Shown here piece after piece: positions 41,405-49,850 of a stretch of DNA of 64,000 bases (position 1 is its first letter; each line of letters begins with the position of its first letter). Under the pieces are notes generated by a model. That model had not been told where the DNA came from. It worked only from the letters and a program-made list of their open reading frames with translations, and ran no database searches. The stretch spans positions 4,959-68,958 of the forward strand of contig CAZPTQ010000002.1 in NCBI GenBank assembly GCA_964589365.1, in the 5' to 3' direction. Made by a program: the position numbers and the translations under genes. The stretch comes from M3007 sp964589365. GTDB lineage: Bacteria > Bacteroidota > Bacteroidia > Chitinophagales > Saprospiraceae.

Positions 41405-42463
41405 TCACCAAGCGTTCAATAATTCTGGCTGGTCGGTGTACAAATCCATGACCGCTTTCACCAGCCAGGTTCCCCCAAAAGTGATGGTATTGTGGTGGGA
41501 AAAATAGAGCACCCAGGTAAAACTTGCATCGAACACCATCCCCTCGTGCAATCCACCAAAAATTTGTTCGGCATCAATTTCAAAAAGCCCCGTCTCACAA
41601 TCCAGCAAGTAAAGTGGCTCTTGCAGTTTTTGACTAAGGAGCGCACTAATGGCCTGTTTTTTATCCTCCGTCATGGCATTGAGGAAAACCACCTCGGAAG
41701 GCGCGAGCGGTGTGAGCGGGTCCCAGAAGTTGGAATCGAAGTTCCATTTTTCTTTGAGCATCTGGCGAAGTCGGGCGGCCTCTTCTCCCAATATACGCCC
41801 ATTTACAGGGCCATTGGGCACAAATTCTGGCTGTAGCGGGTCCGTGGGAAACAGCACCGGGAGTTCGTGTGCAATGGTGCGTGCCGATTTTTCGATCACC
41901 CTGAAAAGCGAGCGCAGGTATTCCGGCACATTCGGGTCAATGGGAATTTGCACCTGTTTTTCCCGGTTGGCGATATGGATATCGAGCAGGAATTTGACAG
42001 GCGCGGCGGCAGCGATTTTTTCCACGGCTTCTTGTGCCAAATCAGTGTTAAAAACCGTGTAGTAATGCAGGTAATTCCCCGAAAAACGCTCGTTCCCCCT
42101 TGGTATTCCGTTGCAGGTTTCGTCAAGCACTTGCTGAATTGGATCCAGGTAGCCCGAAGTCCAGTCGTCGTACCAGGGGGCGCCCGCAGGGTAGCCCGTC
42201 CAACGGCGCATTTGGAAATGAAGGGTCATCACTTGCAAGCTGTGTGGATGGGGTTTGGAATAGTCTCTGGCAATCCATTTGTCGCCCTCTTGTCGGAGTG
42301 CGGCTATTGGATCAATGTTGGCGGGGATTCCGGCTGTTTCGGATTGATCGGGTTTTTGGCCGCAGCAGCCAGTCTCAATGCTAAGCTCGAGATTGGGCAT
42401 GGTCGCAATGCGGACGTAATGCCATCGGTTGCCGATCTGTTTGTAGAGGATTATGCGCTGCAT
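41405..42463 (-). CDS. Protein of unknown function
   Basis: This 352-residue protein has no signal peptide or membrane helix. The N-terminal 60 residues ('MQRIILYKQIGNRWHYVRIATMPNLELSIETGCCGQK') look like a small beta domain. The middle is rich in aromatics ('HFQMRRWTGYPAGAPWYDDW', 'GNYLHYYTVFNTD') and the C terminus has 'FDASFTWVLYFSHHNTITFGGTWLV'. Codon usage and length argue for a real gene, but I recognise no family. I chose the ATG at 42463; the frame extends 19 codons further upstream. It is monocistronic. Confidence 0.6.
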   Translation of the reverse strand: MQRIILYKQIGNRWHYVRIATMPNLELSIETGCCGQKPDQSETAGIPANIDPIAALRQEGDKWIARDYSKPHPHSLQVMTLHFQMRRWTGYPAGAPWYDDWTSGYLDPIQQVLDETCNGIPRGNERFSGNYLHYYTVFNTDLAQEAVEKIAAAAPVKFLLDIHIANREKQVQIPIDPNVPEYLRSLFRVIEKSARTIAHELPVLFPTDPLQPEFVPNGPVNGRILGEEAARLRQMLKEKWNFDSNFWDPLTPLAPSEVVFLNAMTEDKKQAISALLSQKLQEPLYLLDCETGLFEIDAEQIFGGLHEGMVFDASFTWVLYFSHHNTITFGGTWLVKAVMDLYTDQPELLNAW

Positions 42464-42909
42464 GGTCTGGGATATTGAGGGCTTGAAATCGTTTAGCGTT
42501 GAGGGGACTGCTCCAAACACTCAAGCCTAGAACCTATGAGCCATAACAAAGAAAAGTTCGTGCCATAAACTGATTTGAAGGAGATTTGAAGGAAGTTTTT
42601 TAAAAATAAATTACATGAAATGTGACGAAAAGGCCCAAAAACGCTTTGAAAGCGGCCAATTTTGAGCGCGAGTGGGATTATTTTCAGCTCCCCCTTGCAA
42701 ATGTTGTTAAAACAGCCTTAATTTTGTACCAGTTTTTAAGTCAACTGAAACAACCATGAACATTCGCAGACGGTTTTTGTAATCCTTACCGTCGTTGTTT
42801 TAATCAAGTTCCATATTTTACTGTGTAATCCCGGTTGCAAACGCTTTGGCCCCACTCCTTTCTGAAAACGAGTGTTTTGACAACCAGATTCTGTAACAAA
42901 AATTTGCGA
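42464..42909. other. Long regulatory-looking intergenic region
   Basis: This 446-nt gap between divergent genes holds the best two-part promoter of the window (42695-42726) and a nine-codon mini-ORF at 42756-42782. The implied leader before the RsbW-like gene is about 175 nt. No other gene is seen. Confidence 0.5.
42695..42726 (+). promoter_or_regulatory. Bacteroidota promoter (TTG-N21-TAnnTTTG)
   Basis: TTG at 42695-42697 and TAATTTTG at 42719-42726 have 21-nt spacing, matching the Bacteroidota primary sigma consensus in both parts. Transcription would start near 42733 and produce a long leader for the RsbW-like gene. Confidence 0.65.
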
Positions 42910-43314
42910 ATGAACGACTTGCACACGAATCTCACATTTCCGTCCGACCCCCAAAATGTATCCAAAGTCGAACCTTTCGTCCACGATGTAGCCACGCGGT
43001 ACAACCTTTCTCCCGACACACATGGTAATATACTTGTGAGCCTTACAGAGGCCGTCACCAACGCTGTGCTTCATGGGAATCAAGGCGATTGCCGTAAAAA
43101 CGTTTCTATCTCCCTCAAACGTAATCAAGATGCACTGGCTATCAGTGTAACAGATGAAGGCCCGGGTTTCGACCCAAACAATGTACCTGACCCCACCAAT
43201 GTTGACCATCTGGAATGTTGCGGTGGCAGAGGCCTTTTTTTGATGCGCCATTTGAGCGATGAGTGCCACTTTGAATGCGGTGGCAGGACAGTAGAGATGC
43301 GGTTTAAACTTTGA
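42910..43314 (+). CDS. RsbW-like ATP-binding protein (anti-sigma/serine kinase family)
   Basis: This 134-residue single-domain GHKL ATPase has the N-box in 'LVSLTEAVTNAVLHGNQ' (Glu/Asn metal-binding residues), a G1-type 'VTDEGPGFDPNNVPDP' and a G2-type 'GGRGLFLMRHLSDEC'. This matches HATPase_c_2 proteins such as RsbW and SpoIIAB, which phosphorylate anti-sigma antagonists, although in Bacteroidota their partners are often unknown. No STAS antagonist or PP2C phosphatase is adjacent. The ATG at 42910 starts the conserved domain; the longer frame is in the leader. Confidence 0.88.
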   Translation: MNDLHTNLTFPSDPQNVSKVEPFVHDVATRYNLSPDTHGNILVSLTEAVTNAVLHGNQGDCRKNVSISLKRNQDALAISVTDEGPGFDPNNVPDPTNVDHLECCGGRGLFLMRHLSDECHFECGGRTVEMRFKL

Positions 43315-43328
43315 TTTTTTAAAATTAC

Positions 43329-43390
43329 TTTTCAGAATGAGATCGGGGTTCTCAACCATTTGGTTGAGAACCCCGATCTCATTCTGAAAA
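43329..43390. terminator. Perfect 30-bp bidirectional hairpin
   Basis: Arms 43329-43358 and 43361-43390 are exact reverse complements with only TT between them. The ends are T-runs on each strand, as expected for a terminator shared by the convergent RsbW-like and PBP1A genes. Confidence 0.9.
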
Positions 43391-43403
43391 ACCGAATGCG
43401 GCA

Positions 43404-46028
43404 CTAGTTGCCTCCTCGCTTCTCCTCCTCAGCTTCCTTCTCCGATTTGTGCCCGAAAATACGGCGAAAAAGACCTTTTTTCTTCTCGCCTTCGGGCTTG
43501 TCCTTTTCATCTACGGGGACTTCTCCACCGGGCGTTTCGCCTGGTTTGAGTCGCTTGGTGTAGACTTGAAGCAATGAATCGCGCAGGGTAGAGTCCTGCC
43601 CTACTTCATTTATGAACATCTGGAAAGAATCCGGTGAAATACTAATCCAGGGCTGGCAGCCCAACAAATTGAGCACTTCTGGTTTTGGGGTTGGGAATCG
43701 CTCTATTAGGAGTTTGCTGAGTTTTTTGTCGCCGGCAATCTTGTTCCAAAAACCTCCTACAATGGGCAATGCCATAGCCGAGCCTTGTCCTTGTGCCATG
43801 TTTCGAAAGCGCACAGCTGGGCTTTCGCCACCCACCCAAGCACCCGTGACGAGTTGGGGATTGTAGCAAATAAACCAACCGTCGGAATGATTTTGAGTGG
43901 TACCTGTTTTGCCCGCAAAATCGCCGCGTACATAAGCGCGAAGCCGTGCGCCGGTGCCATGGTCCACCACATTTTGAAGCATTTTGGTCATGGTGGCGGC
44001 TTGGTTGATGGTCAGCGCCTCCTCGTATGGGCCGAGTTTGGGATTGATTTCCAGTTCTTTTTTATAGTCGTAGATGTCATTGCCGCGGCGGTCAGCAACG
44101 CGCAGGACCGTGACAGGTTCAGGGCGTTTCCCTGCATTAGCCATCGTTCCATAAACTTTCATCATTTCGTAGAGCGAAGTATTGGCCGCGCCAAGACTGA
44201 TGCCAAATTCACGGGGCAAAGTAGAAGTAATGCCCATTTTTATGGCTAGATCAATGGTCTTTTGGATACCAACCTTCTCGATGATCTGAGCGGTGACGAC
44301 ATTGACGGAGCGAGTGAGTGCCCCTGCCGCAGAATACCAACCTCCGTAGGTCTCATCGGCATTGTGCGGTTCCCAGTCCAGTATCTTCTTGATTTGGTTG
44401 GGGAAATATGTGCAGGGTTTAATCGTGTCTTGCAGCGCGGCAGCATAAACTATGGGTTTGAATGTGGAGCCAACCTGCCGCTTGGTGAGCGTATGGTCTA
44501 CTTTGAAATTTTTGAAATGAATGCCTCCCACCCAGGCGCGGATGTAGCCGTTGCGATGGTCCATGGCCATAAACCCGCAGTTGAGCATACAGAAATAGTA
44601 ACGTACCGAATCAATTGGGGTCATGGTGGTATCCATTTCGGAACCCCCGTTTTGCCAAGTAAAAATGGTCATGCGTGTCGGCGTTTCAAAAGACTTTCGG
44701 GCATCTTCATCGCTTTTACCCGCTTCCTTGAGTGACTCCCAGCGACTGCTGTTTTCTACCTGTTTGTCAATCCACTTATCATCGCCCCAGGGTTTTTCCT
44801 GCTTATAGTTTTTCCAGTGTTGGTCAAATTGTTTTTGCAGCTTTTGCATATGTGCTTGCACCGATTCCTCAGCGAACTGTTGCATTTTGGAGTTGAGCGT
44901 GGTGTAAATTTTGAGCCCGTCGGTATACAGGTTGTAGGGTTTTCCGTCAGCGTTTCGGAGGTCTTTCAATATCTTGGGCATCACATCGGTGCGGAGGTGC
45001 TCGCGGAAGTAGGTACCCGTGCCTTCATTGTTGCTGTCCACATTGTGGCGTTTTGCACCCACTGGTTTTTTGCTCAACTCGTCGTATTCTGCTTGGGTAA
45101 GGTGGCCGTTATTCACCATCTGTCTCAGTACTACATTGCGGCGTTTTTTGGCGTATTCAGGATTTCGTAGTGGGTTGTACAAGGTGGTGCCTTTGAGCAT
45201 CCCTACGAGCGTGGAGGCTTGATCCACGGTGAGGTCGTTGGGCTTTTTGCCAAAAAATTGTCGGGAAGCAACATTGATACCAAATGAGTTCTCCCCAAAG
45301 GGCACCGTATTCAAATAAAGGCTCAGCAACTGAGGTTTGGAGTAGACCCTTTCAAGGCGGACGGAAATAAAATTTTCTCGTATCTTATTGATTATCATGC
45401 TCACTCCAGGAACATAATAGTTCTTTCTTGGATAGAGGTTTTTGGCCAATTGTTGGCTTAGGGTCGAGCCGCCGCCGCGATGCCGTTGACCTGTAAGCAG
45501 GCCGAAACCTACCCGCATATAACTCATAATGTCAATGCCGCTGTGCTCCAAAAAACGCTTGTCTTCTGTTGCAATGAGGGCATTTATTATGAATGGGGAT
45601 ACATTTTCGAGTGAAATGGACGTCCGGTTTTCAAAAAAATACTTCCCGATCAATACACTGTCGGCAGTATAAATTTCTGTAGAATTCGCCGATTCGATTT
45701 CCCGAAGTTCAGAAGTGGAAGGCAGCCGCCCAAAAAGGCCAATCCACACGCCTAAAATTAATAGCAAAATGGCATACAGCCCCCAACGAGCAAAAGTGCC
45801 GAGCCATCCCAGGGTAAAACCCATCTTTGGGTAACGCTCCCGGAAACCTGCCCAACGTGTGCGCACTGGCGCAGTGAGGCTGGCCCAGATGTTGGCAACC
45901 GGCTGCAAGAAAGTCCAAATAGGTGCTGTAAGTCGAGCCCACGCGATGCGCACAGGGCTTGTTTTATCAAGAACCCAAGAGAAGGCGTTTTGGATTATTT
46001 TGATCAAGGTCTGGAAAAATTCGAGCAT
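43404..46028 (-). CDS. mrcA: Penicillin-binding protein 1A (bifunctional transglycosylase/transpeptidase)
   Basis: This 874-residue class A PBP polymerises and cross-links peptidoglycan in the periplasm. A cytoplasmic tail of about 80 residues precedes the membrane anchor ('YAILLLILGVWIGLFG'). The GT51 domain has 'ALIATEDKRFLEHSGID' (Glu155) and 'GGSTLSQQLAKNLYPRK'. The transpeptidase has Ser521-x-x-Lys524 in 'GSTFKP', the SxN motif 'TRSVNVVTAQ', and Lys707-Thr-Gly in 'AGKTGTTQ'. The C terminus is a Lys/Glu-rich tail. The N-terminal tail is unusual: it contains degenerate repeats ('ARLTAPIWTF..VANIWASLTAPVRTRW'). Confidence 0.94.
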   Translation of the reverse strand: MLEFFQTLIKIIQNAFSWVLDKTSPVRIAWARLTAPIWTFLQPVANIWASLTAPVRTRWAGFRERYPKMGFTLGWLGTFARWGLYAILLLILGVWIGLFGRLPSTSELREIESANSTEIYTADSVLIGKYFFENRTSISLENVSPFIINALIATEDKRFLEHSGIDIMSYMRVGFGLLTGQRHRGGGSTLSQQLAKNLYPRKNYYVPGVSMIINKIRENFISVRLERVYSKPQLLSLYLNTVPFGENSFGINVASRQFFGKKPNDLTVDQASTLVGMLKGTTLYNPLRNPEYAKKRRNVVLRQMVNNGHLTQAEYDELSKKPVGAKRHNVDSNNEGTGTYFREHLRTDVMPKILKDLRNADGKPYNLYTDGLKIYTTLNSKMQQFAEESVQAHMQKLQKQFDQHWKNYKQEKPWGDDKWIDKQVENSSRWESLKEAGKSDEDARKSFETPTRMTIFTWQNGGSEMDTTMTPIDSVRYYFCMLNCGFMAMDHRNGYIRAWVGGIHFKNFKVDHTLTKRQVGSTFKPIVYAAALQDTIKPCTYFPNQIKKILDWEPHNADETYGGWYSAAGALTRSVNVVTAQIIEKVGIQKTIDLAIKMGITSTLPREFGISLGAANTSLYEMMKVYGTMANAGKRPEPVTVLRVADRRGNDIYDYKKELEINPKLGPYEEALTINQAATMTKMLQNVVDHGTGARLRAYVRGDFAGKTGTTQNHSDGWFICYNPQLVTGAWVGGESPAVRFRNMAQGQGSAMALPIVGGFWNKIAGDKKLSKLLIERFPTPKPEVLNLLGCQPWISISPDSFQMFINEVGQDSTLRDSLLQVYTKRLKPGETPGGEVPVDEKDKPEGEKKKGLFRRIFGHKSEKEAEEEKRGGN

Positions 46029-46440
46029 GGTGTTGTCCCAAAAAGTGCGCGAAGGTAAGAAAGGTCGTGGAAACGATTTTCACGAACGAGTAGTGTGCAA
46101 ACTTTTACAGCAGTTCTAAATTTGACTGTCTTTGACCCTGTCTTGCTGACTGACTCAGATTTTTCGGGGCTGTTTACGCAGCATTGGCGCGCGCTTGAAT
46201 GGAAACATCTTGGCTCCAACGACAATAACAACTGTAAACCAATCAGATATGCTGCAATTGAAACTTTTCAGCATCAAAATTGAATAAATACAAAACAAAT
46301 AGTTTTATATTTGCCTTTCAATGGAAACTGCCGGGAAGCCATGACTTTTTTATTATGCTACCCAATGAACACATACAAAAGCAAGCAATCTCTAATTTTA
46401 TAACTTTTTAACAAGGAATTCAACAGACAAAACCAACATC
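46029..46440. other. Intergenic region between PBP1A and the START-domain cluster
   Basis: About 410 nt without a recognisable gene. It holds the promoter-like TTATATTTGC (-7 at 46306-46313). The rest is A/T-rich with only short, meaningless frames. Confidence 0.5.
46306..46313 (+). promoter_or_regulatory. -7 element upstream of the START-domain cluster
   Basis: TATATTTG matches TAnnTTTG, with a TTG at 46280-46282 (spacing 23, slightly long). It lies about 130 nt before the AHSA1-like gene and is the likely promoter of the cluster. Confidence 0.5.
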
Positions 46441-46839
46441 ATGGTAGAAGTAATCGTCTACGCTCCGGTAGATAAAGTATGGGCCATCTATACTTCGCCC
46501 GAACACATCTTGCAATGGAACAACGCGTCAGAGGATTGGCACACCACTTAAGCTACCAACGATTTGAAACCTGGTGGTAAATTCAATTCCTACATGGCAG
46601 CCAAAGATGGTAGTATGGGCTTTGATTTTTGGGGGATATACGATGCGGTTAAGACACACCAAAAAATAGCCTATACGATGGGCGACGGACGTAAAGCGGA
46701 AGTGCATTTTACCAGCCATGGAGACAAAACAAAAGTGGTTGTGACATTTGAAGCCGAGACAGAAAACTCCATTGAACTGCAGCAAGGTGGTTGGCAGGCC
46801 ATTTTGAACAATTTTAAAGCCCACGTGGAATCACAGTAG
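46441..46839 (+). pseudogene. AHSA1/START-domain (SRPBCC) gene interrupted by an in-frame stop
   Basis: Reading from the ATG at 46441 gives 'MVEVIVYAPVDKVWAIYTSPEHILQWN', 'SEDWHTT', then TAA at 46549-46551, then in the same frame 'ATNDLKPGGKFNSYMAAKDGSMGFDFWG' through 'GGWQAILNNFKAHVESQ' to the natural stop. Together they form one complete AHSA1-type START domain of about 132 residues, so a single nonsense codon at position 37 splits an otherwise intact gene. The part after the stop could start at an internal ATG (46594), but would lack the N-terminal strand and helix. Sequencing error is the alternative. Confidence 0.8.
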
Positions 46840-46876
46840 GGTTGAATTAACCATTCAACTTCTAAATTTTTAAGCG

Positions 46877-48175
46877 ATGAAAAAACTTACATTTTCAACC
46901 CAAATCAGCGCACCCAAAGAACGGGTCTGGAACATACTCTGGGGTGACCTGAGCTACCCAAGCTGGACGAGCGTATTCAGCGAAGGCTCCCGCGCAGAAC
47001 CGGACTGGAAAGAAGGCAGCAAAATCCTTTTTCTTGACGGCAAAGGATCGGGTATGGTAAGCAAAATCGCCCGATCAATTCCCAATGAATTCATGTCTTT
47101 TGAACATCTCGGAGAGATCAAAGACGGTGTGGAAGACTACCTCTCCGCCGAGGCGAAAGGCTGGTCGGGTGCTCATGAAAACTATACGCTTCGGGAAAAA
47201 GATGGTGGCACGGAACTGGCAGTCGAATTGGATATAGACGATTCCTTCGGCGATATGTTCTTGGAAGTATTCCCAAAAGCCCTGCAAAAAGTGAAAGAAT
47301 TGGCCGAAGCGCAAAAAATCACTCCCTTTATCTGGTTTGACCAACAGGCAGAAGAGGCCGTAAATTTGTACACCTCCATTTTCCCCAATTCGGAAATCAC
47401 GAGCATGGCCAAATTGCCGAATGGCTCTTTGATGACTGCAGGTTTTCAACTTTGCGTAGAAAATTTTGTGGCTTTGAACGGAGGCCCTATGTTTAAACTC
47501 AACCCTTCGATCTCCTTTTTTGTCGTCTGCGAAACCGAGGCCGAGCTTGACAACGCTTGGCAAAAACTCTTGGAAGGCGGCTCGGTGATGATGCCCCTCG
47601 ACCGATATCCTTGGGCCGAAAAGTATGGTTGGCTGCAAGACCCTTACGGGCTTACCTGGCAACTGTCGTTGGGCAAATTGAGTGACGTGGGGCAAAAATT
47701 CACCCCAACCCTCCTGTTCGTGGGCGAGCAGCACGGACGGGCGGAAGAGGCCTTGAACCTGTACTGTTCCATCTTCAAAAATGCCAAAACGGATGGCATC
47801 ATGCGCTACGGCGAGAACGACCCTAGCGGTACGGCGGGCACGGTACAGCACGCGCAATTCGGTCTCGACGGTCAGAAATTCATGGTCATGGACAACAACG
47901 GGGAGCATGCGTTCCAATTCAATGAAGCCTTATCTTTTGTCATCAATTGTGACACACAGCAAGAAATTGATTATTACTGGGATGCATTGACCGCTGATGG
48001 AGGAGTTGAGAGCATGTGTGGCTGGTTGAAAGACAAATTTGGGGTATCCTGGCAAGTAGTGCCGCCGATTTTGAGCAAATTATTGAGCGACCCTGATCCT
48101 GCTAAATCCCAACGGGTCATGCAGGCTATGTGCCAAATGAAAAAACTGGACATTGCCGGTTTGAGCCAGGCATAA
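46877..48175 (+). CDS. START domain fused to two PhnB/VOC domains
   Basis: This 432-residue cytoplasmic protein has three parts. Residues 1-145 form a START/SRPBCC domain ('MKKLTFSTQISAPKERVWNILWGDLSYPSW', 'GGTELAVELDIDDSF'). Residues of about 150-285 form a PhnB-like VOC domain ('ITPFIWFDQQAEEAVNLYTSIFPNSEI', 'YGWLQDPYGLTWQLS'). Residues of about 290-410 form a second one ('FTPTLLFVGEQHGRAEEALNLYCSIF', 'DKFGVSWQVVP'). The family name '3-demethylubiquinone-9 3-methyltransferase' is a database label; the real function is unknown. It follows the broken AHSA1 gene by 37 nt and belongs to the same cluster. Confidence 0.88.
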   Translation: MKKLTFSTQISAPKERVWNILWGDLSYPSWTSVFSEGSRAEPDWKEGSKILFLDGKGSGMVSKIARSIPNEFMSFEHLGEIKDGVEDYLSAEAKGWSGAHENYTLREKDGGTELAVELDIDDSFGDMFLEVFPKALQKVKELAEAQKITPFIWFDQQAEEAVNLYTSIFPNSEITSMAKLPNGSLMTAGFQLCVENFVALNGGPMFKLNPSISFFVVCETEAELDNAWQKLLEGGSVMMPLDRYPWAEKYGWLQDPYGLTWQLSLGKLSDVGQKFTPTLLFVGEQHGRAEEALNLYCSIFKNAKTDGIMRYGENDPSGTAGTVQHAQFGLDGQKFMVMDNNGEHAFQFNEALSFVINCDTQQEIDYYWDALTADGGVESMCGWLKDKFGVSWQVVPPILSKLLSDPDPAKSQRVMQAMCQMKKLDIAGLSQA

Positions 48176-48208
48176 AATCATTCACATCTAAAACAAAATT
48201 GATTAAAA

Positions 48209-48745
48209 ATGAAAATTCTGAAAAAAATCCTCCTCGCGCTGGGCATCCTCATAGCCATTCCCCTTATCGTCGCTTTGTTCATGTCAAGAGACTACAAAGC
48301 AGAACGTGAAATCACGATCAACAAGCCCAAACAAGAAGTCTTCGATTATGTCAAGTACCTGAAAAACCAGAATAACTACAGCACCTGGAACATGATGGAC
48401 CCAAAAATGAAACAGAGCTACCGCGGCACCGATGGGACTGTGGGGTTTGTATCCGCTTGGGAAAGCGATATGATGGGCAATGGTGAGCAGGAAATTAAAA
48501 AGATCACCGAAGGAGAAAGGATTGACGCAGAACTGCGTTTCAAGGGTATGTTTTCTTCGACTTCACCTGCTTTCATGACCACCGAAGCCGTAAACGATTC
48601 GGTGACAAAAGTAAAAATGGCTATGAGCGGCAATATGGCTTATCCCTTGAACTTCATGCAGGTGTTTATGAGTATGGAGGAAATGATCGGGACGGAATAC
48701 GAAAAGTCATTGATGAACCTCAAAGGGATTCTTGAAAAACAATAA
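48209..48745 (+). CDS. SRPBCC (polyketide cyclase/START-like) membrane-anchored protein
   Basis: This 178-residue protein has one N-terminal transmembrane helix ('KILLALGILIAIPLIVALFM'), then a START-type fold: 'REITINKPKQEVFDYVKYLKNQNNYSTWNMMDP', 'GFVSAWESDMMGNGEQEIKKI', and 'MNLKGILEKQ' at the end. Such proteins bind small hydrophobic ligands, but the ligand is unknown. It lies 33 nt after the START-PhnB gene and is probably in the same operon. Confidence 0.85.
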   Translation: MKILKKILLALGILIAIPLIVALFMSRDYKAEREITINKPKQEVFDYVKYLKNQNNYSTWNMMDPKMKQSYRGTDGTVGFVSAWESDMMGNGEQEIKKITEGERIDAELRFKGMFSSTSPAFMTTEAVNDSVTKVKMAMSGNMAYPLNFMQVFMSMEEMIGTEYEKSLMNLKGILEKQ

Positions 48746-48754
48746 AAATACACC

Positions 48755-48853
48755 ATGAAAAAACTTGTTCTTTTTATGCACATCTCCCTCGATGGTATCA
48801 AATCGTTCAAAATTCAAAATGTATGGAATCTCCAAATCGCTCAAAAAAGTTGA
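48755..48853 (+). pseudogene. N-terminal stub of a dihydrofolate-reductase-like (RibD C-terminal family) gene
   Basis: The first 14 codons read 'MKKLVLFMHISLDG', the characteristic start of Bacteroidota DHFR-like/RibD-C proteins (usual consensus M.K...F..VSLDG). The frame then passes into unrelated sequence and stops at 48853. The rest of the gene (normally about 180 codons) is missing, and the next gene begins at 48823. This looks like a clean deletion that left the start of the gene. Such reductase genes often accompany START/DUF1801 genes. Confidence 0.6.
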
Positions 48854-49221
48854 CGGATGAGGAATTGGTGCAAGTTTACATGACAAAACTCGAGCACCCG
48901 CTCAAACCGGAAATAGAAGCCTTGCGCGGTATCATCAAAGGTGCCAGCCCTAATATTTCGGAACGTATCAAATGGAATGCCCCGAGCTACTACTACAAGG
49001 AGGACATTGTGACCTTTGGGCCGCCAGCCCGGAAATCAGACGAGATATTGCTGGTTTTTCATTATCCAGGTGTCGTAAAAATCAGCGCTGCGATTTTGGA
49101 AGGGAATTACAAAGACCGACGATTGGCTATTTTCAAAAACATAGCCGAAATTGAAGCGAAGCGTGAAGAATTAACGAGCATTTTGAACACGATCATCGGT
49201 GAAATTGATGGCGAAGGATGA
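48823..49221 (+). CDS. DUF1801 domain protein
   Basis: This 132-residue protein matches DUF1801 (YdhG-like): 'LEHPLKPEIEALRGIIKGASPNISERIKWNAPSYYYKEDIVTFGP' and 'ILLVFHYPGVVKIS'. The family is a small iron-chaperone-like/frataxin-like fold of uncertain role. It overlaps the end of the reductase stub and completes the cluster. The ATG at 48823 gives the usual N terminus. Confidence 0.85.
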   Translation: MESPNRSKKLTDEELVQVYMTKLEHPLKPEIEALRGIIKGASPNISERIKWNAPSYYYKEDIVTFGPPARKSDEILLVFHYPGVVKISAAILEGNYKDRRLAIFKNIAEIEAKREELTSILNTIIGEIDGEG

Positions 49222-49329
49222 AAAACGACAAAAAAATCGCCGGAGCGACTATTACATCTCTTCGGCGAGGTCTTCACGCTTAGCGTGGAAAAGTTGGAAA
49301 TAAGTTTAGGTGGGAAAACCGTGGTGGTG

Positions 49330-49569
49330 TCACTCTTTATTTTCGTGCATCCTACTTCGAATGCGCTGAATAAGTGCCGGGGAGGCTTTTTCGCGCGACA
49401 GGTTTGCTTTGAGCAAGGAGCGCAGTGATTCCACATCGGGAGATTCTGGTTTTCGGGGCGCCGGTTTTTCGGCGAATACTTTGTGCTCAAAAAGTGCTGA
49501 ATCTTCCGGGCCACTGACCCGGGGCTTGTCGCTGGCGGGTATGCCAGTTTCATTGCGTGCGTTTTTCAT
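49330..49569 (-). CDS. Small hypothetical protein downstream of the ECF sigma gene
   Basis: This 79-residue, mostly polar protein ends in 'LRSLLKANLSREKASPALIQRIRSRM', similar in style to the C-terminal tail of small anti-sigma factors ('LR.LI....REKAP..L..RI'). It lacks the His/Cys zinc motif, so an anti-sigma role is only suggested by position and tail. The longest frame extends upstream to 49800, but those residues look non-coding; the ATG at 49569 is my choice. The gene may be a remnant. Confidence 0.4.
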   Translation of the reverse strand: MKNARNETGIPASDKPRVSGPEDSALFEHKVFAEKPAPRKPESPDVESLRSLLKANLSREKASPALIQRIRSRMHENKE

Positions 49570-49850
49570 GCTGACGTGAATTTGTGCCGGTGTTCTGTCA
49601 CTTGGATTGCTGCCTCCATATCTGCCTTTGCCAACAACGCCGGGTATCCCATATTGCCTGCTGCGGCTGCCAACCGCGCTAAGACATATTGATATGGGCG
49701 ACCAATTTATCGCGGACGCTGAGACGAGGTTCAAGCATGGAAGGAAGCAGGCAATAGTAGCCTGCTGACCTGTGGAAGAACGCTGACGAGTGAATAACAT
49801 AGTGATGACGTTTTTATTTGTTGTTGAGATTGTTGAGGTGTTTATGCGAA
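49570..49850. other. Unassigned stretch with traces of coding sequence
   Basis: On the minus strand, two frames contain alanine/leucine-rich phrases ('MLEPRLSVRDKLVAHINMS', and in another frame 'GNMGYPALLAKADMEAAIQV') separated by a stop and a frame change. They may be the ruins of a small gene between the sigma factor and the 79-residue protein. I recognise no family. Confidence 0.3.

Noticed and set aside
46549..46551. Recoding of TAA as an amino acid
   Set aside because: No known bacterial recoding uses TAA here and no special downstream structure is apparent; mutation or sequencing error is simpler.
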